Of a stretch of DNA of 64,000 nt, positions 1-6,914 are shown piece after piece. A program made the position numbers and the translations under genes. Numbering within the stretch: position 1 is the first letter of the stretch; every line of letters starts with the position of its first letter. The DNA comes from Pseudobacillus wudalianchiensis (GTDB taxonomy: Bacteria; Bacillota; Bacilli; Bacillales; Domibacillaceae), in the NCBI RefSeq assembly GCF_001685015.1, contig NZ_MAYT01000012.1, positions 498,246 through 562,245 on the forward strand, given 5' to 3'. The notes below the pieces were generated by a model. It was not told the origin of the DNA, made no database searches, and was given only the letters and a program-made list of their open reading frames with translations.

Positions 1-825
1 GTGAAGGAGCTATTTTCCCCAGATAAAAAACTAGAGGCTGAGAGAGTTTATCGAACGGCTGATTTGGATCACCCAGGTGTAAAAAAACTTTTCGCACGGC
101 CTGAAGTGTATATAGCCGGGCCGATCACGCTCGTTAAACGGCCGGAAAAAAGTAAATTTAACGATTACTATTTGGACCCTGCTGAAACGAGAGAAAAGTT
201 TAAAGAACTTGGATGGAATACCATTGTCGGCTTCCAAACACGCAATCCTGTTCATCGCGCCCATGAATACATTCAAAAAACAGCATTAGAAACGGTGGAC
301 GGACTTTTCCTGAATCCACTCGTTGGCGAAACGAAAGCTGACGATATTCCAAGTGAAATCCGGATGGAAAGCTATGAGGTTCTGCTTGAAAATTATTATC
401 CGAAAGGGCGGGTATTCTTATCTGTTTTTCCGGCAGCCATGCGTTATGCTGGACCGCGAGAGGCGATTTTTCATGCTATTGTCCGTAAAAACTTTGGTTG
501 TACCCATTTCATCGTCGGCCGAGACCATGCAGGCGTAGGAAGTTATTACGGCACGTATGACGCCCAAAAAATATTCAGTCATTTTGAGGAAGAAGAGATC
601 GGGATTAAACCGCTCTTTTTTGAGCACAGTTTTTACTGCAGAAAGTGCGCCAATATGGCTTCTGAAAAAACCTGTCCCCATGACAAGCAAGAGCATATTA
701 TTCTGTCGGGCACAGCGGTTAGGCAAATGCTGAAAAACGGCGAACATCCGCCAAAGGAATTTAGCCGGCCGGAAGTAATAGACATTCTTATAAAGGGAAT
801 GAAAGAAATCTATACAAAAATATAA
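1..825 (+). CDS. sat: Sulfate adenylyltransferase (ATP sulfurylase), 5' part missing
   Basis: Makes adenosine 5'-phosphosulfate (APS) from ATP and sulfate, the first step of cytoplasmic sulfate assimilation. The visible 274 residues carry the nucleotide-binding motif [11 protein letters not shown] (visible residues 79-89) and GRDHAGVG (173-180), both hallmarks of the single-domain bacterial enzyme, followed by a Cys-rich stretch ([13 protein letters not shown]). The family is about 380 residues, so roughly 100 N-terminal residues lie upstream of the window; the GTG at base 1 is only an in-frame codon and not the true start. cysC follows 12 bases downstream, which fits one operon for APS and then PAPS synthesis. 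Confidence 0.96.
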   Translation: MKELFSPDKKLEAERVYRTADLDHPGVKKLFARPEVYIAGPITLVKRPEKSKFNDYYLDPAETREKFKELGWNTIVGFQTRNPVHRAHEYIQKTALETVDGLFLNPLVGETKADDIPSEIRMESYEVLLENYYPKGRVFLSVFPAAMRYAGPREAIFHAIVRKNFGCTHFIVGRDHAGVGSYYGTYDAQKIFSHFEEEEIGIKPLFFEHSFYCRKCANMASEKTCPHDKQEHIILSGTAVRQMLKNGEHPPKEFSRPEVIDILIKGMKEIYTKI

Positions 826-837
826 AGGATGTAGGAT

Positions 838-1437
838 ATGGGAACAGCTGATCATATTACCTGGCATCATACAGCCGTTACGAAAGAAAGTCGCCACCTC
901 TTGAATGGGCACCAAAGCTGCGTTTTATGGTTTACTGGATTATCAGGTTCTGGAAAATCAACATTGGCCAATGCTGTGGATGAGGTGTTATTTCAGCAGC
1001 GCTGCAGAAGCTATGTGTTAGACGGGGATAATATCCGCCACGGTTTGAACAGGGATCTAAGTTTTGGAGCAGAAGATCGAAAAGAGAACATTCGTCGAAT
1101 AGGAGAAGTAGCAAAATTATTTGTAGATAGCGGCCAAATTGTGTCTTCTGCCTTTATTTCTCCTTTTCGTGAAGATCGGCAGTTAGTCAGAAGCATGTTT
1201 GCACCTGGAGAGTTCATTGAGGTTTATGTTCATTGTCCGATTCAGGTTTGTGAGGAGCGGGATCCAAAAGGCCTGTATAAAAAGGCAAGAAAAGGAGTTA
1301 TCCCTGACTTTACAGGGGTTAGCTCCCCTTATGAACCTCCTCATCATCCTGAAATTGTGATTGAAACGGATAAAATGTCTATTGAACAGTCTGTTAAAGA
1401 AATACTAGCTTATTTGAAAGAAAAGAAGATCCTGTAA
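838..1437 (+). CDS. cysC: Adenylylsulfate kinase (APS kinase)
   Basis: Phosphorylates APS to PAPS with ATP, the step after sat. The 199 residues include the Walker A loop GLSGSGKST (34-42), the DGDNIRHGLNRDLSF segment typical of APS kinases, and the FISPFREDR motif. Length matches the family (about 200). It starts 12 bases after the sat stop behind GGATGTAGG, so the two are probably cotranscribed. The stop codon lies inside a perfect 10-bp hairpin (1423-1450) that could close the operon. Confidence 0.96.
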   Translation: MGTADHITWHHTAVTKESRHLLNGHQSCVLWFTGLSGSGKSTLANAVDEVLFQQRCRSYVLDGDNIRHGLNRDLSFGAEDRKENIRRIGEVAKLFVDSGQIVSSAFISPFREDRQLVRSMFAPGEFIEVYVHCPIQVCEERDPKGLYKKARKGVIPDFTGVSSPYEPPHHPEIVIETDKMSIEQSVKEILAYLKEKKIL

Positions 1438-1450
1438 AAGGGATCTTCTT
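1423..1450 (+). terminator. Hairpin at the end of cysC
   Basis: AAGAAGATCC and GGATCTTCTT form a perfect 10-bp stem with an 8-nt loop that contains the cysC stop codon. There is no real T-run after it, so it may be a weak terminator or a 3'-end stabiliser. Confidence 0.5.
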
Positions 1451-1483
1451 CAAGGATGTAGACAAAATCTATTTTCAACAACT

Positions 1484-1607
1484 GAGGCTGATTGAAAGCG
1501 CTTGTCCTACGAGATGCGAAGCTTGATGAGGAGCGGAGTGATGATAAGAGTCATGAGCACCGCAGGCAAGCGAGCAGCAAAAACAGCGAGCGTTTGTCAA
1601 CAGCCTG
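1484..1607. repeat. Dispersed intergenic repeat copy with imperfect terminal inverted repeats
   Basis: The left end (1484-1504, GAGGCTGATTGAAAGCGCTTG) and right end (1587-1607, CGAGCGTTTGTCAACAGCCTG) are imperfect inverted copies. The right end matches 13 of 16 bases of a hairpin after uvrA (CGTTTGCTATCAGCCT) and, inverted, 13 of 16 bases of a fragment near 4497. No convincing gene is seen between the ends. It looks like a member of a non-coding repeat family; its identity is not known to me. Confidence 0.4.
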
Positions 1608-1608
1608 T

Positions 1609-2226
1609 TTACTTCCTCCGCCAATGGGGGGATAGAACACTGACTTTTTGAAATCTGAAATCGTAAATATAGTCGATAATGCTGGTAGAGAAAAATTGAC
1701 AGATGACAGCAAATATAACGATTTTATAATCAATGATAAGAGAAGTTAATAAGAAAATAAAAAGGTTAATCCCCATCATCACTTTTCCAGGGCTCCAGTT
1801 TTTATAAGAGGCAATCATGAGTGCAGGAATCACCATTCCCCCGCTTGATGCTCCAACCCGAATGAGAATCCCCACTCCAATACCGAAGAGAATGCTTCCC
1901 GCCAGCATATCGAGAAAAATGTGTATGTGCATATGAGGCACTTGATAAGTCAAAATACTAATGGTTGTCGAGGTTGCGGCCACCGAAGTGATCGTTCGAA
2001 ACGTCCAAGTGAACCCGAAGTAGTTTAAGGCAAAAAGCAGAAAAACGGCATTGGCTAACCATAAAGAAAAGCCGAGAGGCAGTTCAAACCAATGATTCAT
2101 TAGAAGAGCTAACCCGGCCGCTCCTCCTGAGGGGATGGAGTGTGGAAACAAAAATAAAGACATCGACATCCCTTGTAAGAAAGCTCCAAAGAGTAAGTAG
2201 AAATACGTTAACAATAATTTTCTCAT
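1609..2226 (-). CDS. YitT-family integral membrane protein
   Basis: Hydrophobic protein of 205 residues from the ATG at 2226, with about five membrane spans and the conserved early motif HSIPSGGAAGLALL and the later GASSGGMVIPAL, as in the YitT/DUF161 family. Many members have an extra C-terminal DUF2179 domain of about 80 residues; this one stops at SVLSPHWRRK right after the last span and so is a short form. The frame is open up to an ATG at 2307, but no ribosome site precedes that codon. A 13-codon ORF with a strong ribosome site ends 2 bases before 2226, so translation is probably coupled, or the N-terminus is frameshifted. Function of the family is unknown. Confidence 0.75.
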   Translation of the reverse strand: MRKLLLTYFYLLFGAFLQGMSMSLFLFPHSIPSGGAAGLALLMNHWFELPLGFSLWLANAVFLLFALNYFGFTWTFRTITSVAATSTTISILTYQVPHMHIHIFLDMLAGSILFGIGVGILIRVGASSGGMVIPALMIASYKNWSPGKVMMGINLFIFLLTSLIIDYKIVIFAVICQFFSTSIIDYIYDFRFQKVSVLSPHWRRK

Positions 2227-2228
2227 CG

Positions 2229-2270
2229 TTATTTGAATGAATCCTTTAAATTTGTCTTTATAGCCTCCAT
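2229..2270 (-). CDS. 13-codon leader ORF upstream of the YitT gene
   Basis: Reading on the minus strand, GGGAGGAATAAAC precedes ATG at 2270, an excellent ribosome site. The frame MEAIKTNLKDSFK ends with TAA at 2229, two bases before the ATG (2226) of the YitT gene in another frame. It may be a translated leader that couples initiation, or the true N-terminus of the membrane protein separated by a one-base indel. Comparison with close relatives would decide. Confidence 0.45.
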   Translation of the reverse strand: MEAIKTNLKDSFK

Positions 2271-2465
2271 GTTTATTCCTCCCTAAAGACTTTCTCTCCT
2301 TGTCCATTTTATGAGGAAAAAATTAGAATATGTTTCATTTTAGCCGTGTTTTATGAAGAGGATGTACTAGTTCTTTGTTAAAAAATACTTGAGTGTTTTA
2401 CGGGCAAATAACAAAACCTATATATGCTTGACAAAGCAATCTAATAGGGGGCAGGTGGAAGCATT

Positions 2466-2633
2466 ATGAGAAATAACATTCAAATTTTACCTATTGTTGC
2501 ATCAATTGGCATTGGAGCTGCTGCTTACAGCATGATGACTGGTCGGGCGGGACAACTTTCGAATGTCATTCCTCAGCTGACAGGCATGGGCGGTCAGGGA
2601 ATGAATAATCAACGTGCCCGGTCAAAAAAATAA
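2466..2633 (+). CDS. Small Gly/Ala/Met-rich protein, 55 residues
   Basis: ATG at 2466 follows GGGGGCAGGTGG at good distance, and the frame ends at TAA 2633, only 11 bases before a strong terminator, so this looks like a real monocistronic small gene. The protein has a hydrophobic N-terminus (ILPIVASIGIGAAAYSMM, about residues 7-24) that could insert in or lie on a membrane, then a Gly/Gln/Met-rich part and a basic end (RARSKK). It recalls short Bacillus proteins of the DUF3918 kind, but I do not recognise it with certainty and assign no function. Confidence 0.6.
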   Translation: MRNNIQILPIVASIGIGAAAYSMMTGRAGQLSNVIPQLTGMGGQGMNNQRARSKK

Positions 2634-2644
2634 ATAACACAAGG

Positions 2645-2677
2645 GCGCCCAAAAGCAACATTTTGGGCGCTTTTTTT
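2645..2677 (+). terminator. Rho-independent terminator
   Basis: GCGCCCAAAA / TTTTGGGCGC is a perfect 10-bp stem with a GCAACA loop, followed by seven T. It ends the small gene at 2466-2633. Confidence 0.93.
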
Positions 2678-2839
2678 CCTGCTCGGAGAAATATAATAAC
2701 GTATAATCCCTTCTAAATGAGCCGTTATTGTCTGATATTTTCTTTACTAAATATTGACTGAAAATGACCGATATTTTAAAGTAGAAGTATGGAGAAGTGA
2801 GGTGAGGATGTTGGGAAGGCAGTAAAAAGAAATGTAGAA

Positions 2840-2950
2840 ATGTTTGCAGGCAGTGCGACTCGGTTTATGGATAAAAGCAGCCAGACTGATTTTTGTACGC
2901 AAACAGGCCGGATCAAGCCTCAGCGCACGAAAAAAAGGACGGTTGAATAG
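2840..2950 (+). CDS. Possible small ORF or frameshifted remnant upstream of mpfA
   Basis: An open frame of 36 residues (MFAGSATRFMDKSSQTDFCT...) with a basic end (KPQRTKKRTVE). The ATG at 2840 has no ribosome site. The same frame is open further upstream to about 2808 with coding-like composition (VGKAVKRNVE), while a well-placed ATG at 2808 behind GAAGTGAGGTGAGG is in another frame and stops after five codons. A one-base change would join them, so this may be a small gene with an indel. It could also be just leader RNA of mpfA. Confidence 0.25.
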   Translation: MFAGSATRFMDKSSQTDFCTQTGRIKPQRTKKRTVE

Positions 2951-2971
2951 TACTATTCACTTTAATTTAAC

Positions 2972-3019
2972 GGAGGTGTAATTCCTTACGGCACAATGTA
3001 GCCGCAAGGATCTTATTTG
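2972..3019 (+). promoter_or_regulatory. Hairpin covering the ribosome site and TTG start of mpfA
   Basis: TCCTTaCGGC (2983-2992) and GCCGcAAGGA (3001-3010) form a stem of nine pairs and one mismatch around an 8-nt loop. The 3' arm holds AAGGA, a ribosome site 6 bases before the TTG start (3017), paired with TCCTT. A second site, GGAGGTG (2972-2978), lies just before the hairpin; folding leaves an effective spacing of about 10 bases to the TTG. Either the hairpin hides one site or it brings the other close to the start. A translational control role is inferred. Confidence 0.5.
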
Positions 3020-4360
3020 GACATATTAAACTTAATCATGGTTGCCTTTTTAATTGCATTAACCGGTTTCTTCGTAGCGACTGAGTTTGCAATTGTAAAG
3101 GTTAGAAGCACAAGGATCGATCAATTGGCAGCAGAGGGACGTGCAAACACGGCCGCTGCAAAGAAAGTGATTACGAATCTGGATGAGTATTTATCCGCTT
3201 GTCAATTAGGGATTACAGTGACAGCTCTTGGACTTGGTTGGCTCGGTGAACCGACTGTCGAGCATTTGCTGCATCCGCTGTTTGTTCGTCTTGATTTAGC
3301 GGAATCTGTTGTCAGTGTCGTGTCGTTCTTGATTGCTTTTTCCACGGTTACTTTTTTACATGTCGTTGTGGGTGAATTAGCACCGAAAACCATAGCGATT
3401 CAGAAGGCGGAACAAGTTACATTACTAGCCGCTAAACCAATGATTGTCTTTTACCGTCTTATGTATCCATTCATTAAAATATTGAACGGATCTTCTACGC
3501 TGTTAATTAAATTGTTTGGCTTCAAGCCTGTTTCAGAAAGTGAAATGGCCCATACAGAAGAAGAATTACGCATGATTTTATCAGAAAGCTTGAAGAGCGG
3601 AGAGATCAATCAATCAGAGTATAAGTACGTGAACAATATTTTTGAATTTGATGACCGCCTTGCGAAAGAAATTATGGTGCCGCGTACCGAAGTAACAGCG
3701 TTTGATAAGTCAAACACGGTTGAGCAGTGTATCGAGATAGCGATGGAAGAAAACTATACTCGTTATCCAATCGCGGACGGTGACAAAGACCGTATTATCG
3801 GAATGGTCAACATGAAGGAAGTATTGACGGATTATATTAGAGACGAGAAGAAAAAGAATGTGACGATTGACCACTATATTCGCCCTGTGATCCAAGTCAT
3901 TGAGTCGATTGCTATTCATGATCTGCTTGTAAAAATGCAAAAGGAACGCATTCAGATGGCGATCTTAATTGATGAATACGGCGGCACGGCCGGACTTGTA
4001 ACAACAGAGGATATTCTGGAAGAAATCGTTGGTGAAATTCGTGACGAGTTTGACCAGGATGAAACACCGATGATTAAAAGAATTAACGATCAGCAGCTTA
4101 TTCTTGACGGAAAAGTGTTGCTGAGCGAAGTAAATGATTTATTCGGCTTAGATATCGATGAAGAGGATGTCGATACAGTCGGCGGCTGGATTTTGACTGA
4201 GAAATTTGAAGTTCAGGAAGGCGACACGATTGAATATGGAGGCTGCACATTCAAAGTGGTGGAACTGGATGGCTACCATATTAAATTCGTGGAAGTCACA
4301 AAGGCCGCCCCAGCTCTGTCACCGGTGATCGGTGAAATCGAAGCTGTAAAAGAAGCTTAA
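3017..4360 (+). CDS. mpfA: CNNM/CorC-type divalent cation exporter (MpfA/YhdP-like)
   Basis: 447 residues with N-terminal DUF21 membrane domain (about 1-190, three to four spans), two CBS domains (about 215-335) and a C-terminal CorC_HlyC domain (about 350-435). This architecture is that of B. subtilis MpfA (YhdP), implicated in Mg2+ efflux. IMVPRTEVTAFD marks the DUF21/CBS junction and DEYGGTAGLVTTEDILEEIVGEI the second CBS end. Starts at TTG 3017 because TAG stops the frame upstream; the start is embedded in a hairpin (see 2972-3019). Monocistronic, closed by a terminator at 4418. Another CNNM paralogue (YrkA, YugS, YqhB type) cannot be excluded without a tree. Confidence 0.85.
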   Translation: MDILNLIMVAFLIALTGFFVATEFAIVKVRSTRIDQLAAEGRANTAAAKKVITNLDEYLSACQLGITVTALGLGWLGEPTVEHLLHPLFVRLDLAESVVSVVSFLIAFSTVTFLHVVVGELAPKTIAIQKAEQVTLLAAKPMIVFYRLMYPFIKILNGSSTLLIKLFGFKPVSESEMAHTEEELRMILSESLKSGEINQSEYKYVNNIFEFDDRLAKEIMVPRTEVTAFDKSNTVEQCIEIAMEENYTRYPIADGDKDRIIGMVNMKEVLTDYIRDEKKKNVTIDHYIRPVIQVIESIAIHDLLVKMQKERIQMAILIDEYGGTAGLVTTEDILEEIVGEIRDEFDQDETPMIKRINDQQLILDGKVLLSEVNDLFGLDIDEEDVDTVGGWILTEKFEVQEGDTIEYGGCTFKVVELDGYHIKFVEVTKAAPALSPVIGEIEAVKEA

Positions 4361-4417
4361 TTTACAACAAGCGAATCAGGCTTTCGATATGTAAATCCAT
4401 CAAGCCTAAAATAAAAA

Positions 4418-4448
4418 ACAAGCGACTAACTTAGCCGCTTGTTTTTTT
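4418..4448 (+). terminator. Rho-independent terminator of mpfA
   Basis: ACAAGCG (4418-4424) pairs with CGCTTGT (4436-4442), followed by a run of T. Confidence 0.88.
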
Positions 4449-4692
4449 ATTTCAGCCTGTTCTTGTAAATGGGGCGTTATAGAATAAAAAGAGGAACTGT
4501 TGACTTTCGCTCCGAGAGGCCCCCTGCCACATCAACACAAACCGATTTTCTGAAAAATAACTTTGGGATGTTTTTGCATCCTAGTATATAAAAAATAGTG
4601 CACTATATTAATGAATTTTTCTATAGAATCAGCTTTTTACTCTATTAACGTAGAGAAGCAATAGCGGAAGAAAGCGTGTTTAGAAAAGAGAA
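4449..4692. other. Non-coding stretch with a decayed repeat fragment
   Basis: No gene is seen between the mpfA terminator and the uppP terminator. CTGTTGACTTTCGCTC (4497-4512) matches 13 of 16 bases of the inverted end of the repeat at 1587-1607, and CAGCCTG occurs at 4453. The rest is AT-rich with no recognisable signal. Confidence 0.4.
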
Positions 4693-4727
4693 AAGTCGGC
4701 AATCCCTATGATAGGGGTTGCCGACTT
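4693..4727 (-). terminator. Terminator of uppP
   Basis: AAGTCGGCAA-CCCTAT / ATAGGG-TTGCCGACTT forms a long near-perfect stem; on the minus strand it is followed by a T-rich tract (TTTTCTCTTTTC). Confidence 0.85.
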
Positions 4728-4764
4728 TAGACTACTAACAGAAGTAGCAGGCTTTACTTAATTT

Positions 4765-5595
4765 CTATAAAAATACGAAATAAATAACGGCTGCAATCAC
4801 AATTCGATAGATCGCGAACGGCGTTAGTTTAATTCTATTAATGAGCTCCAGGAAGAAACGGATCGACAGTAAAGCAAAAACGAAGGCGCTAATAAAACCA
4901 ACGATAAAGAAAGGCAATACATCGATCGAGAAATACTCCCAGTTTTTAATAAGCGATATGGCACTGGCCCCTGCCATGATCGGCATTGCCATAATAAAGG
5001 TGAAGTCAGCAGCTGCTCTGTGGCTCATACCGAGAAGAACGCCTCCGGAAATCGTAGAACCGGAGCGGGAGAAGCCAGGCCATAATGCTATGCACTGAAA
5101 TAAACCAATGAGAAAGGCTTGCTTGTACGTAATGTCATCAACCGTTTCGGCTTTGACACGTCCCGGGGCCAGCCAGTCCGCTGCGAGCATAAGAAAGGCA
5201 CCAGCAACGAGTCCAATTAACACTGTATTGATACTAAATAAATGTTCATCAATGTAATCCTCGAATAAGAAGCCAAGCGCGGCCGCTGGAACTAGTCCAA
5301 TAAATATATGAACAAGCGTCAGCCTTGGACCGGATCGATAAGCTGATCGGCTTCCTTTTTGCAATCCAAGCAAGTTGAGAATACGATCCTTAAATACAAC
5401 CACAACGGCTAAAATGGAGCCAAGCTGGATGACGACTTTAAATGTATTCGCAACCGGCTCTGAAAACAATTCTTTCGATTTTAGCAAAATATCGTCTACA
5501 ATAATCATATGCCCTGTAGAAGAAACAGGCGCAAATTCAGTTGCTCCTTCTACGAGTCCGAGGATAAAAGCAACGAATAATTCCCACAAGTTCAT
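4765..5595 (-). CDS. uppP: Undecaprenyl-diphosphatase (BacA/UppP)
   Basis: Dephosphorylates undecaprenyl pyrophosphate to the lipid carrier used for peptidoglycan and teichoic acid synthesis; overproduction gives bacitracin resistance. The 276 residues are mostly transmembrane and carry both active-site motifs: EGATEFAPVSSTGHMIIVDD (residues 16-35) and the later GFSRSGSTISGG. Start ATG at 5595 follows GAGGTGA. Monocistronic, divergent from the HD nucleotidase gene at 5722. Confidence 0.95.
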   Translation of the reverse strand: MNLWELFVAFILGLVEGATEFAPVSSTGHMIIVDDILLKSKELFSEPVANTFKVVIQLGSILAVVVVFKDRILNLLGLQKGSRSAYRSGPRLTLVHIFIGLVPAAALGFLFEDYIDEHLFSINTVLIGLVAGAFLMLAADWLAPGRVKAETVDDITYKQAFLIGLFQCIALWPGFSRSGSTISGGVLLGMSHRAAADFTFIMAMPIMAGASAISLIKNWEYFSIDVLPFFIVGFISAFVFALLSIRFFLELINRIKLTPFAIYRIVIAAVIYFVFL

Positions 5596-5721
5596 TTTGT
5601 CACCTCAAAAAATAAAATAAATAGCCACTTAACGATTGTATGGCTACAATGAAAATATGTCTAGGAATTCGAAGAAATACCATTATTTTTTTCTATAGTT
5701 CTGGAAAGGAATGATCATTTC

Positions 5722-6366
5722 ATGGGTATACATAATTATTTTAAGAGTTTGTCCGATTTGGAGCAATTGTTTAGGCTGCCGGGGAAATTTAAATATCAGT
5801 CGCACAATGTAGCGGCGCATTCATTTAAAGTAACGAAGATCGCTCAATTTTTGGCGACCATTGAAGAGTTAGAAGGAATGAAAGTAAATTGGCGGGCTTT
5901 ATACGAGAAAGCATTGAACCACGACTATGCAGAGTTGTTCACAGGCGATATTAAAACGCCTGTAAAGTATGCTACGAAAGAATTAAAGGATTTGTTTTCA
6001 CAAGTGGAAGAGCAAATGGCGAAAAAGTTTGTCGAGCAAGAGTTTCCCGAAGAATTACAAAGCATCTATATAGAGCGATTTAAAGAGGGAAAAGATGATA
6101 CGCTTGAGGGACGAATTTTATCGGTGGCGGATAAAATTGATTTGCTGTATGAAACCTTTGGAGAAATCCTTAAGCGGAACCCGGAGCCGCTTTTTTTGGA
6201 AATTTATAAAGAAGCGCTGTCTACCATTATGGAGTTCTCTGACATGAACTGCGTAAAATATTTTATTAAAAACATTTTGCCGGACATGCTTTCCGAAGAG
6301 TTTATCCCCTATAATGAATTAAATTATATGACCGAGATCATTGTTAAAAAATATGAGAAAAAGTAA
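5722..6366 (+). CDS. HD-domain hydrolase, YfbR-like 5'-deoxynucleotidase
   Basis: 214 residues with the HD phosphohydrolase signature: His33 (AAHSF), His67-Asp68 (NHDYAE) and Asp137 (SVADKIDLLYE). The N-terminal arrangement SHNVAAHSFKV resembles E. coli YfbR, which removes phosphate from deoxynucleoside monophosphates. Start ATG 5722 lies behind AAAGGAATG. Standing alone between uppP (divergent) and csbA. The nucleotidase activity is inferred from the family; substrate not proven. Confidence 0.75.
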   Translation: MGIHNYFKSLSDLEQLFRLPGKFKYQSHNVAAHSFKVTKIAQFLATIEELEGMKVNWRALYEKALNHDYAELFTGDIKTPVKYATKELKDLFSQVEEQMAKKFVEQEFPEELQSIYIERFKEGKDDTLEGRILSVADKIDLLYETFGEILKRNPEPLFLEIYKEALSTIMEFSDMNCVKYFIKNILPDMLSEEFIPYNELNYMTEIIVKKYEKK

Positions 6367-6450
6367 CGTATTTTTTAGAAAAAGTCTTTCTAAATGGATA
6401 AGATTTCAGTATGATGGAGGCAAGAAAAGCTGCTCGCTGGGAGTGAAAAC

Positions 6451-6684
6451 ATGGTAGGTAAAATGATAATGGCAATGTTTTTGCCCGGCTTTCTCGTGAT
6501 TTTTTTCACGAGAGTAACATTTAATCACTTTTTGGGCCTGGGCTTGACCGTTGCGTTAATTGCAGCCTCTGCTTATAAAGGGTATACCCATACATGGCCG
6601 CTGATTATTATTGATGCTGCTTCGTTAACCATTGGGTTTTGGCTGGCCAGTCTCATGATGAAAAGAAAAAAGCAATCAAAATAA
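6451..6684 (+). CDS. csbA: CsbA-like small membrane protein
   Basis: 77 residues with two membrane spans and the segment FFTRVTFNHFLGLGLTVALI, which matches my recollection of B. subtilis CsbA (76 residues; VLFTRVTFNHY...), a general-stress membrane protein of unknown function. In B. subtilis csbA directly precedes uvrB; here a sulfur detoxification module of about 3.5 kb lies between them. GGGAGTG precedes the ATG. I see no convincing sigma-B promoter upstream. Confidence 0.85.
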   Translation: MVGKMIMAMFLPGFLVIFFTRVTFNHFLGLGLTVALIAASAYKGYTHTWPLIIIDAASLTIGFWLASLMMKRKKQSK

Positions 6685-6722
6685 AAATTCCGGCATGTCC
6701 ATGAATGACAGCCGGAATTTTT
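6685..6722 (+). terminator. Rho-independent terminator of csbA
   Basis: AAATTCCGGC and GCCGGAATTT pair with an additional GTC/GAC at the loop side, followed by TTT. Confidence 0.85.
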
Positions 6723-6839
6723 TATGCGTTTATGTAAGCTGAGTTCGTGAAGAACAGGCAGTGAACGATGAATAACGCCCTTATGATTAAGAAAGAAGCT
6801 GCTAAATCGAATGGCGATGACCGCTTTAAAAATTTCCGC

Positions 6840-6898
6840 TTGATTTTTTATACCCCATGGGGTAACATAAAGTTACAACAAATATACCCAATAGGGTA
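6840..6898 (+). promoter_or_regulatory. CstR-type promoter with two palindromic operators
   Basis: TTGATT (6840-6845), 17-bp spacer and TAACAT (6863-6868) make a sigma-A promoter. TACCCCATGGGGTA (6851-6864), a perfect 14-bp palindrome, fills the spacer; a second near-perfect one, TACCCAATAGGGTA (6885-6898), lies downstream, centre to centre 34 bp. The TACCC...GGGTA form is that of CsoR/CstR operators, and a CstR-type repressor is encoded at 8709. Per/polysulfide would relieve repression. Confidence 0.85.
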
Positions 6899-6914
6899 AT
6901 AGGAGGGTTAAATC

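Noticed and set aside
418-915. 165-codon antisense ORF over sat and cysC
   Set aside because: Covers conserved motifs of both genes and has no own signals.
2760-2970. M-box or other known metal riboswitch before mpfA
   Set aside because: The conserved core sequences of M-box or yybP-ykoY RNAs are not recognisable.
6366-6450. Sigma-B promoter for csbA
   Set aside because: No GTTT...GGGTAT pair at suitable spacing.
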